Virus record (IMG/VR): IMGVR_UViG_3300032271_001647
Coordinates: 1-50,919 of that record
Strand: one strand, 5' to 3'
DNA: 50,919 bases
Source: a virus
Of this stretch, positions 7,984 through 16,400 are shown in pieces. A model generated the notes under the pieces. It was given only the letters and a program-made list of their open reading frames with translations, did not search any database and was not told the DNA's origin. Position 1 is the first letter of the stretch. Every line of letters starts with the position of its first letter. Both the position numbers and the translations under genes were made by a program.

Positions 7984-8616
7984 TTAACCTCTAAGAATAG
8001 ATAAAAATTTAGTATAATTGCTTTCTCTTTCACTTTCACCCAGGTAGCCACCATTGATCCTGTGAGTAACTTCTCTAAAGTTTCCCTGATCAGTTAATGC
8101 TGTTAATCCATGTTTGGTCCAAAACCAGCATGCACTATCAACAGCACCCTGATAGTCTTGTAACAGATCTGGGTTGGTAAGCAATCTATCATCATGGTAG
8201 AGGTCCTGGCTGCATGTGGCATAATTGGATCGGCCAGTGATCTGCAGTATTCCTCTACCTCTGTACCGATATCCATCTCCAGAAGACTCGTCGCCATTGC
8301 CAATGCGATTTGCATAAATCTTATTGCCAATTTTTTCAGGCTGTCTAGCATAGGGCACAGCTGATTCAACTGTGGGAAACAAACGCGGAAATGTTGCATG
8401 AAGACCAGCTGAACTGTAATTTAAATTTTCGTGTAATTGTGTATAGTTATTGCTTTCGTGTGCAGTTTGTGCTAGAAACTCAGCAACTTCTTCAACAGTT
8501 ACAATGTTATGACTGGGTAGAGAGTTAGACAGTGCTGCAAACCATTCTGCAGCATGTGCATTGGCAAGACATGCTGCCAATTTGTCTTGGGTGAAGTTGA
8601 AATTAAACTGTGTCAT
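7984..8616 (-). CDS. GH19 family endolysin (chitinase/lysozyme-like)
   Basis: This 210-residue protein has hallmarks of glycoside hydrolase family 19. AQTAHESNNYTQLHENLNYS at about 49-68 contains the catalytic Glu, YRYRGRGILQITGRSNY at about 117-133 has the GRG-IQ/LTGR-NY signature, and DSACWFWTKHGL follows. Phage GH19 enzymes cleave peptidoglycan glycan strands during lysis. No signal peptide is visible, so export would need a holin, which I do not see in the window. It sits between gp14 and gp15, with an AAGGAA ribosome binding site. Confidence 0.85.
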   Translation of the reverse strand: MTQFNFNFTQDKLAACLANAHAAEWFAALSNSLPSHNIVTVEEVAEFLAQTAHESNNYTQLHENLNYSSAGLHATFPRLFPTVESAVPYARQPEKIGNKIYANRIGNGDESSGDGYRYRGRGILQITGRSNYATCSQDLYHDDRLLTNPDLLQDYQGAVDSACWFWTKHGLTALTDQGNFREVTHRINGGYLGESERESNYTKFLSILRG

Positions 8617-8625
8617 GTTGATTCC

Positions 8626-9741
8626 TTAAACTATGTCTGGATCTAATTTGGCTTTTACCACATTACGCAAGTTTTGCTGCTCGGGCACCTGTGTGCCGTC
8701 AGTCATGGTAGAAGTATTTTTGTTGTTAATAAAGGTGGCAAGAGTTTCATTGGCCGGTAGCCAAGGTTGTCTATAGTTGACTTCAACTCTGGACCATTTG
8801 TTTTGCTTTCTCTGATACAGCACACTGGGCTGATAATCAGTTCGCAGGAAATAGTCGCCAATATTGGGATCAAGTGGGAAAGTTGATCCACTGTTAACAG
8901 GTTTACTGCCGTTTGGCGGTATACCGTCGCCAGCCCAGATGCTTACCGGTACATTTAAATCACCCTGCAGTACATAATAGTGTGCACCTTGAAAATTTCT
9001 AAAAGGTACTTCGATTTCAGCTTGTGCTACGATTGCATCATTGATGGCTATTTCTTGATTGTATGTACTCAATAGGTCACTAAGTGTTGTAATATTGCCA
9101 TTGGGGTTATTGCTGGGTATGGGGTCACCATTGACATCAGTTGCAGGCAAGTCAAGAATTTGTTTGAACTCTTGACTGTCAGGCATGGGAGAACATTTTA
9201 CTCTCCATATGTGAGCATGCCATGTGGGACTGTATCCTTCTGCTGGGCGCACACCTTCGTCAACAACATAAAACTTGGAAACTGCGTTTTCCTGCCCCAT
9301 CACTAGATTATCACGCATGTGAACAATTTCTACAACATCGCCGCTCATGAGCTTGCGACCAATTTGGTCCACCATGTTGTTGAGATGAAAGGTAATAAAC
9401 ACAGTGTCATTTGACAAAAACAATCCAAACTGTCTTAGGTCGAATTCTTGATCACTGACTGCATGATGCCCTTTCATGATATAAATGTCCGGATCGTATT
9501 TGCGATCACGTATTTCCATGTTGAGCACATCTTGGATCACCAACTCTGGAGTTGCTGATGTAGTTGTGGTTATATTGGGTTTGGTTGCATCATTGCTGTT
9601 TAACTGATCTTGTGGACCGAGATATTTGTGTATCCAAAATTCAGTGCCACCTATAGAAAATTGTTCAGCAACTTGCCGATCAATTAGTTGATAATCTTTG
9701 GTGCGTGCTGCTGCACCTTTCCACAATGTTAACTTGGGCAT
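8626..9741 (-). CDS. 14: Probable neck protein gp14
   Basis: This 371-residue protein is assigned mainly from synteny (adjacent to gp15 and close to gp13) and from a segment at about 80-150: DIYIMKGHH, EFDLRQFGLFLSNDTVFITF, then GRKLMSGDVVEIVHMRDN. That pattern recalls the conserved region of T4-like gp14, where a strand is followed by a 'GD-x-I/V-E' turn. gp14 forms part of the neck that seals the head and receives the tail. It is longer than T4 gp14 (256 aa). CTAAATA ends 7 nt before the ATG and there is no clear Shine-Dalgarno. Confidence 0.6.
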   Translation of the reverse strand: MPKLTLWKGAAARTKDYQLIDRQVAEQFSIGGTEFWIHKYLGPQDQLNSNDATKPNITTTTSATPELVIQDVLNMEIRDRKYDPDIYIMKGHHAVSDQEFDLRQFGLFLSNDTVFITFHLNNMVDQIGRKLMSGDVVEIVHMRDNLVMGQENAVSKFYVVDEGVRPAEGYSPTWHAHIWRVKCSPMPDSQEFKQILDLPATDVNGDPIPSNNPNGNITTLSDLLSTYNQEIAINDAIVAQAEIEVPFRNFQGAHYYVLQGDLNVPVSIWAGDGIPPNGSKPVNSGSTFPLDPNIGDYFLRTDYQPSVLYQRKQNKWSRVEVNYRQPWLPANETLATFINNKNTSTMTDGTQVPEQQNLRNVVKAKLDPDIV

Positions 9742-9748
9742 AACGTTG

Positions 9749-9755
9749 TATTTAG
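9749..9755 (-). promoter_or_regulatory. Late-promoter-like CTAAATA before gp14
   Basis: On the minus strand CTAAATA is followed by CAACGTT and the ATG at 9741. The 7-nt gap predicts a transcript starting at the start codon. Confidence 0.5.
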
Positions 9756-9769
9756 TTTGGTATTTTAGC

Positions 9770-9798
9770 TCGACATTAAACCCATAAGCTGTTATAAT
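9770..9798 (+). promoter_or_regulatory. Sigma70-type promoter for the rightward gp13 unit
   Basis: TCGACA at 9770-9775 and a perfect TATAAT at 9793-9798 are separated by 17 nt, close to the bacterial housekeeping consensus. It drives rightward into the gene at 9839, whose ATG has an AAGGAA ribosome binding site. This is one of few host-type promoters visible in the window. Confidence 0.65.
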
Positions 9799-9838
9799 AG
9801 TTAGTGAAAAGTTGTATGATTTTTAAGGAATGTAATCA

Positions 9839-10906
9839 ATGATAAATTCTGCGTTCAACGACAAGCATACTCGGGGCAGCGAGCCAGATTGGTATGCGAT
9901 CAATCCCAGCAGCGAAAATCATGTTGAATTGTACAGAAATGCCATGACATGGACCAGATACGAGTTTGATTATTCTGCTCTCAAAGAGCAAACAGCCGAA
10001 TATTGCAAGCTCAACAACATTGACTGGGAGCGCATGTGTCATGCACCAGATTGGCAATTTTGCACTGTGGGACAAATTGCTGCCATCATGAATTTTGGCG
10101 GACAAGTGCCTGAGCAGTCCATGACATGGTTCATGGACCAATTGGAGAACAAAATTGCACCTGCATCCAAAAAGGTTGCTGCACAAATATCCGAAGAGTT
10201 AATCAATTACGATGAGTTGGATGCTCGACAAAAAAATATTTTGCTGTATGTGGATCTATACAGCCGTATTGATTTACTGCGCACCAAATACAACCACGAT
10301 ACCGAACAACTGGTGGTGCATTTGAACCGATTGATGGGAAGATATAATCCCAAAATCGGCATGATCAAAACTCTCTATCGTCATTACAAAGAACTGTTTG
10401 ATGACGAAATCAAGCACATACAGCAGCCAGGGTATGCTGACTCAATTGAATCTCTAATGTGCGTGGTTAATTTTATTGCCAATCGCAGCGGCAATGCGTC
10501 AGCTGTGATAAACAGCAAAAAACTGGACAAAAAGGTCATGTTGCGGGCTAGCAAAATGACCATTAAGAATTTTGATTCACAACTGGGACTGGTTGGAATT
10601 GATCCAGGTCTAGTGGTGGGAGCCAAAATGGCACTGGCATTCAACAGCAAAACAAGAAAGCTGTCGGTGTACATTGCCGAAGAAAACCAAACGCTTGACA
10701 TCAAGGGCCAGTATATCATTAATTTTGATCAATCACGCAGCTTTGCAAAAACCATTCGCAAACCCAAAGACACACTGACAGCAGTCAACATGTCCAGTCA
10801 AAAGCGAGTCACGGTGGTGTTTAGCGAACACACCAAGGGTAAAAATCACGAGCTCACAGGAAAAATGGGCAAAGACGTTATCTTGATAAAAGCTTTCAAA
10901 AATTAA
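9839..10906 (+). CDS. Unknown 355-residue protein upstream of gp13
   Basis: I do not recognise this protein. The first 60 residues are rich in aromatic and charged residues. Residues ~100-220 are helical. Residues ~235-355 are strand-rich and basic, with GLVGIDPGLVVGAKMALAFNSKTRK and a lysine-rich C-terminus, suggesting possible nucleic-acid contact. There is no membrane segment or catalytic motif. It is the first gene of a rightward unit with gp13 and has a sigma70-type promoter (TCGACA-17-TATAAT) and a good Shine-Dalgarno, so it may be expressed earlier than the structural genes around it. Confidence 0.75.
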   Translation: MINSAFNDKHTRGSEPDWYAINPSSENHVELYRNAMTWTRYEFDYSALKEQTAEYCKLNNIDWERMCHAPDWQFCTVGQIAAIMNFGGQVPEQSMTWFMDQLENKIAPASKKVAAQISEELINYDELDARQKNILLYVDLYSRIDLLRTKYNHDTEQLVVHLNRLMGRYNPKIGMIKTLYRHYKELFDDEIKHIQQPGYADSIESLMCVVNFIANRSGNASAVINSKKLDKKVMLRASKMTIKNFDSQLGLVGIDPGLVVGAKMALAFNSKTRKLSVYIAEENQTLDIKGQYIINFDQSRSFAKTIRKPKDTLTAVNMSSQKRVTVVFSEHTKGKNHELTGKMGKDVILIKAFKN

Positions 10907-10934
10907 CTCAGCAGACTACATGGTCCGTTTGCTC

Positions 10935-10942
10935 GATAAATA
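10935..10942 (+). promoter_or_regulatory. Late-promoter-like GATAAATA upstream of gp13
   Basis: GATAAATA on the plus strand lies 23 nt before the gp13 ATG. The leader includes GAAGGATG, a good Shine-Dalgarno about 9 nt before the start. Confidence 0.55.
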
Positions 10943-10965
10943 TCAGCAAAGAAGGATGTGTATGC

Positions 10966-11721
10966 ATGAGCAATAGTGATCTAAGACAACAGATAATCGA
11001 TGATGTACAACGCATGCTGGGCGGTAGCATGGTTGACATTGAGTTGGATCCCGAAGATTATACTACTGCATTAAATCTAGCATTTGATCGATATAGACAA
11101 CGTGCCAGCAATGCAACCGAAGAAGCATACTTGTTTTTGAGATTGGTTTACGAGCAGTCTGAATACACACTGCCCGATGAAATAATTTCAGTTAGAGGAA
11201 TTTTTAGACGAGGCATTGGCGAGACCACTGGAGGAACTCAGTTGGATCCATTTGCACTAGCATATACCAATTTGTACTTGTTGCAAGCTGGTGCTGGTGG
11301 AGGATACAGTGCTGGATTGCTCACATTCGAACTGTTCTACGATTATCTCAAGCAAGCTGGACGCATGTTTGGTCGAGATTTTAACTACACATACAATGTT
11401 GCTACCAAAAAGTTATCAATAGTGCGTAAACCCACCGGCGGCGAAGATGTGCTGTTATGGGTTTACAAAATTAGACCAGATGAAGAAATTTTAAACGACC
11501 CATTTAGCCGGCCATGGATCAGAAATTACACACTGGCATGGGCCAAACAAATGCTAGGTGAAGCATACAGCAAGTTCAATTCCGTTGTTGGACCACAGGG
11601 AGGCACAACCCTCAAAGGTGACGCTCTCAAGAACGAAGCCAAAGAAATGATGACCGAGCTGGAAAAAGAATTGGACCTATACATTGATAACAGTCAGCCC
11701 TTGGGTATAATAATAGGCTAG
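10966..11721 (+). CDS. 13: Neck protein gp13
   Basis: This 251-residue protein has the features of gp13 in T4-like marine phages. These are an N-terminal helix with a MVDIELDPEDYTTALNLAF segment, YTLPDEIISVRGIFRRG at about 71-87, a DPFALAYTN segment, AGRMFGRDF, and a C-terminal FSRPWIRNYTLAWAKQMLGE followed by VGPQGGTTLKGDALKNEA. gp13 works with gp14 to complete the head neck. It is encoded on the opposite strand from gp14 and gp15, unlike T4, where these are neighbours in one direction. Confidence 0.78.
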   Translation: MSNSDLRQQIIDDVQRMLGGSMVDIELDPEDYTTALNLAFDRYRQRASNATEEAYLFLRLVYEQSEYTLPDEIISVRGIFRRGIGETTGGTQLDPFALAYTNLYLLQAGAGGGYSAGLLTFELFYDYLKQAGRMFGRDFNYTYNVATKKLSIVRKPTGGEDVLLWVYKIRPDEEILNDPFSRPWIRNYTLAWAKQMLGEAYSKFNSVVGPQGGTTLKGDALKNEAKEMMTELEKELDLYIDNSQPLGIIIG

Positions 11722-11746
11722 TTGCGTTCAATTTTGTATATATTTT

Positions 11747-11766
11747 ACTAATGTTGTATCATTAGT
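11747..11766 (+). terminator. Hairpin after gp13, possible weak terminator
   Basis: ACTAATG and CATTAGT form a 7-bp stem with a TTGTAT loop, 25 nt downstream of gp13. No T run follows, so it may be a weak terminator or an RNA end-protecting stem. Confidence 0.3.
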
Positions 11767-11793
11767 GACTGTCTCCAGATACGGCTTAACCAT

Positions 11794-13407
11794 ATGAGTG
11801 TGATATGTCAACTGTGTAATCAAGTGTTTGACAAACAAATCACCAACCGTCATCTCAAATACAAGCATAATATAACCACTACCGAGTATAAAAATCAGTT
11901 TGGCAAGTACAGCCTCACTAGTGAAGAATACCGTGCGGCCAAAAGCCAGCAGTCAAGTGGAACAAACAATTCCATGTATGGTAAAACTCATACCACTGAT
12001 ACCAAAAAAAGAATAAGCACCCGTAAAAAAGGACAACCTGCGCATAATTTAGGCAAAAAAATAACTGACGAGCAAAAACAGCTTCTCAGCAGCAAAGCCC
12101 ACGAACGAGCACAAAAATACAAAGAAACTCAAACTCATCCAAGAGTTGGTAAACCTATCAAGGCCGAAACAAAAAATAAAATCAGTCAATCATTAACTGG
12201 TCGTGTCACTGCAACCATCGAGTCAAAACAAAAATCAAAAGCAACCAAGATATTAAATGGTACATACGGATTGGCTCCCATGCAGGGTAAAAAACACTCG
12301 GATGCTACCAAGCAAAAAATAAAAGCATCGCTGTTAAATTTGGCTGAAACTAGACACCACACGACTTATGAGAAAATAATAAATTTACTAAGCTCTATCA
12401 ATATATCGGTAGTCCAGTTTGATCAACACAATCAATACATGTTGCTTGAGTGTCAGGCATGTAATAATCAGTTTGAATTTACCAAGCAATATACAACACC
12501 GTCAAAATTTCGAAAAGATTTATGTCCATATTGTCGACAGTCAGTTGCACACAGTGCAGCAGAATATCAAATACTTGATTTTATCAAAAGCTTGTTACCC
12601 GAGCAAACAATATTAAGCGGTAATCGATCAAAAATTTATCCACTTGAGCTGGACATATATATACCAAATCTAAATATAGCAGTTGAATATTGCGGATTAT
12701 ATTGGCATAGCGAGCTTAATGGTAAAGACTCAAAATATCACCTGCATAAATTACAAAAATGTCAAGAAAAGGGCATCAAGCTAGTCACTATTTTTGAAGA
12801 CGAATGGATAAACCATTCTCATCTGGTAAAAAGTCGTCTGAAAAATTTGCTGGGAAAAACTACAAATAAAATTTCAGCAAGATCATGTACTGTAGTAACA
12901 TTAGATAGTCATAGTGCTAATCAATTCTGTAAAAACAATCATATACAAGGTTCTGGACGAACCAACCATGCACAGGGACTTGTTTATCAGCAGCAGTTGG
13001 TGGCTGTAATGACTTTTTCTAAACCATCGGTTGCCAAAGGTGCAGCCAAACATGATTTCGAGCTTAATCGTTTTTGTTGCAGTATTGACACTGTGGTTAT
13101 TGGTGCAGCATCTAGACTATTCGCAGCATTGATCAAAGATTTGGATCCAACCACTGTGATATCCTATAGCGATCTTCGGTGGAATTCAGGAAAAGTATAC
13201 GAGATACTTGGATTTAATTTTGATGGTCAAATAACTCCCAACTATTGGTATATAGATTTTGCTCAATGCAAAAGAATACATCGGTATGCATTAAGAAAAA
13301 ACACATCGGATGATAAAAATCTAACCGAGTGGCAAAATCGACAATTGCAAGGTTACGACCGAATATGGGACTGCGGTAATCTACGATACATCTGGACAAA
13401 AAAATAG
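11794..13407 (+). CDS. Free-standing homing endonuclease with NUMOD3 repeats and VSR-like nuclease domain
   Basis: The protein has 537 residues. The N-terminus has a C-x2-C...H-x4-H zinc-finger-like motif (residues ~5-26). Next come at least three NUMOD3-type DNA-binding repeats (pattern GK-x-x-x-x-x-TK-x-KIS, residues ~60-180). A second zinc cluster (CxxC near 218 and 247) precedes the nuclease core ELDIYIPNLNIAVEYCGLYW, followed by H-S, at about 287-308. The D...E...H arrangement is typical of Hef-like endonucleases with a VSR fold. The C-terminal ~200 residues (ending WDCGNLRYIWTKK) match the same region of the second endonuclease at 29.9 kb. No good ribosome binding site is seen. It lies convergent to the sheath gene. 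Confidence 0.8.
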   Translation: MSVICQLCNQVFDKQITNRHLKYKHNITTTEYKNQFGKYSLTSEEYRAAKSQQSSGTNNSMYGKTHTTDTKKRISTRKKGQPAHNLGKKITDEQKQLLSSKAHERAQKYKETQTHPRVGKPIKAETKNKISQSLTGRVTATIESKQKSKATKILNGTYGLAPMQGKKHSDATKQKIKASLLNLAETRHHTTYEKIINLLSSINISVVQFDQHNQYMLLECQACNNQFEFTKQYTTPSKFRKDLCPYCRQSVAHSAAEYQILDFIKSLLPEQTILSGNRSKIYPLELDIYIPNLNIAVEYCGLYWHSELNGKDSKYHLHKLQKCQEKGIKLVTIFEDEWINHSHLVKSRLKNLLGKTTNKISARSCTVVTLDSHSANQFCKNNHIQGSGRTNHAQGLVYQQQLVAVMTFSKPSVAKGAAKHDFELNRFCCSIDTVVIGAASRLFAALIKDLDPTTVISYSDLRWNSGKVYEILGFNFDGQITPNYWYIDFAQCKRIHRYALRKNTSDDKNLTEWQNRQLQGYDRIWDCGNLRYIWTKK

Positions 13408-13430
13408 CTGGGATAGTATCCCAGCTATTT
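13402..13430. terminator. Bidirectional terminator between endonuclease and gp18
   Basis: A 14-bp stem (AAATAGCTGGGATA and its complement around a single G) lies between two convergent genes. T-rich sequence follows on the plus strand (TATTTTATTT is partly in the arm) and TTTTTTTGTCC on the minus strand. The endonuclease stop codon lies inside the left arm. Confidence 0.8.
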
Positions 13431-13456
13431 TATTTATATAGTAAATTACACTAGAT

Positions 13457-16400
13457 TTATACCGCTCGGTTAGATCCTGGCAAAGGTGTACCAGTGTTGA
13501 GAATACGTAGTGGTATATAAATGAATTCGATTGCTTTTTCAGGCTTGATTGCAACATCGATCCATAATTCGTTGCGATCGATTCTATCTGGAGTATTATT
13601 GGTTTCGTCACAAACCACTGCAAAGTCATACAGTGCACGCAATCCAACCAAGCTGTTCATAAAGCTCTGGAATGTATTGGTCACTGCATCACGTGTTTGT
13701 TTGTCATTGGGTTCAAACAAGAATGGTTTTGCTAGATTATCCAAGTTGACCACTAGATAGTTAACCAATCGTGCCACGTTAACACGATCCAGTGCACTGC
13801 TCACAGGGTTCAGTGTCTTCTGTCCATAGATCACCAATCCGCGATTTGGTATGTATGCAATTGGGTTGATGCTGTTGGTGTACAACACATCTCTCTGAGA
13901 CTGATTCAATACCACTGGCACATATGTGTCATTGTTGTTGGCATCTAGATATCCAACACTGGTTGCACCAGTTACAAGACCACGGTTAAATCCAGCTGGT
14001 GCAAACCAAGGATAAGCCACCTGATCATTGTATGCATATGTTCTCAGGGCCAACACACTGGGCGGAACAAATATTTCTGATCCATCCAAGTTGGTGGCCA
14101 GTGCCCAGGGATAGTATAGTGATGCATATGGGCTGTGCGAAACCAATCCAGTTTCTCCGTCCATGCTTGCACCTGCTGCATTGGTTGCCCAATTTTGAAT
14201 ACTTGTACCATTGGCACTGAGTCTTGCTGGTGTATCACCAATGATGAATGCAGTGTTTTTCTTGTCTGTATTCATGATAATCATGTCATCTAACAATTCT
14301 GGATATCCGGGCACTGTGAGCAAGGTAAACGATGTGGTTTCAGCTCGTGCTTCTTGCGAATTTTCAATAGCACCCTGAAGAGCTTTTACCACTATTGCAC
14401 GTTGTGCATGATATCCCATGTATGGTGTACCATCTGATCTGTTGCCGCTGGCAGTGACCCAACGATCTGTGTATGCACCGCTGGGTAGGTATCCAGGCGT
14501 CCATACCTTGACATTGTTGGTGCTGTATCGTGTGTTGAACAGCAGTAAGCCAGCTGGGTAAAGTTCTGCATTTGGTGCATCACTGTCAACGTAGTCGCTT
14601 GTGGCCATGGCTGCAGTGGTTGGTACGCCGCTTGCAGTTCCGTCATTATTGGGTCTTGCATCAGCAAAAATTATACCAGCTGGGCTGGAATGATCTGTAT
14701 TGCTGATCAATTGCCAGGTTTTATTGCTGGCAATGTAACGATACAATTTTGGATAATTGGCTGTGTCTTTGCTGTCCAACCAAAGATCATAATCCACTAG
14801 TGGTGTAAGGTCACTGTGCACTGTTGGTGCAGTGGCACTGATTATTATTCCGTTTGGATCGGTTGCAGGATAAACATTGCGATAGCCTTTCCATACTTGA
14901 CCATTGCTAACCATTACATCAGCAACCAAGTTAGTATTATACCAGAAAGTGCCTGCTGCTGGTGGGCCCAGCGGTGCAATGTTGCTGGCAGTATATGCAA
15001 ATGGGCTCCATGCAGTACCATCCCACACCAAGAACTGCTGTGCAGCTGATGCTGGTGTGGTGTCTTCCGAATTGTATCTCAGATACACACTACTAATGGA
15101 TTTGGCTGCACCAAAGCCTCCATTTGCAGCAGCATCCGAAGAGTACATGGGCACACTGCCGGTATTGGGCAAGCTGTTCAACACAATCCAGTTTCCACCT
15201 TGATATTGCTTGAGCACATAATTTGCACCTCTATCACTGGGTGTGGTGTTGATCCACACACTGCCAGATGCCAGAGCAGCAACTGAACTTGGCACAGTCA
15301 AAGAAGGACTGTATCCCTGATATGTCAGTTGTCTGCCATATGTTACGCCCACATCAATGCCTGCAGAATATAGTGGAGTTCCACTGACGTCTTGCATGGT
15401 AAAGTTGGTGCCGTTTGTGTTGGTGATAAACAATTTGTTGTTAACAGTAGTGGCCACAATTGGACCGCTAGCAAATGAATTGTTAATTTCATTAATAACA
15501 CCGCCTAAGGTGTTGTTTGGACTTGCTGGCACATGTATAGTTACTGGACCACCACCTGCATCAATTGTAAACACATCACTGGTGAGATATCCTGGTGTCA
15601 AGTTAAAGGCTGCTCCGGCGGCACCTGCAGTTCCGCCAGTTACAATCACCGGATTAGTGGGATATGCTGAATAATTGCCTGCTGTGGACACAGACACAGA
15701 TGCCACGCCCCAGGTGATGTTGATCGCTGCTCCAGATCCATTGCCGCTGGTGGCGCTGGGTGTTACAGGATTTGACGGAGTTGGACCAATGTACTGACCA
15801 GCTTGTATGATGGCCATTTGAGTAATTGTTCCGCCGCTGATGGCTTGAACCACCATGATAACTGGTGTTAGATAGTTTGCACCACTAAAGGTAAGTGTGT
15901 CATTAACTGCAAATCCTATACCACCAGTGGCTCCACTGCCAGTGGTAGCATATGCCACTGCCTGAATACTGGTTACATTGAGCACTGTGGAAGTTGCGTG
16001 TGTTCCGCCACTCACAGTCAGCAAATCATTTACTGCATATCCGCTACCGGTATTTGCCGGTACAGCTGATGTGGTTAACAAAGTAGCAGCATTAAATGTT
16101 GGATTTGATACTGTACCAGCAGCTGATCCAAAGTAAGTCTGTGTTGCCAATATACCAGCTGTTCGCAATGGATGATGTGTTTGTGATTGATCGTCGTTGT
16201 CTTTGAGGTATACGTTGTCGCCATCAAAGTTGGTAATACGCAAATAGTTATTGCTGCCTGTGCTGTATACACTGGCCACTGCATTGGTTCCGCCACTTGA
16301 GTTCAGCTGAATATTGATTGCTGCCACCAAGGCATTCAATGAAGTTGTGGGAGGCACAAGAACTGTTACTGGTGCACTTGAACCAACTTTTATGGTAAAA

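Noticed and set aside
13426-13440. TATAAATA-type match on the minus strand next to the terminator at 13.4 kb
   Set aside because: It would point antisense into the endonuclease gene and sits in the T-rich tail of a terminator, so it is most likely chance.
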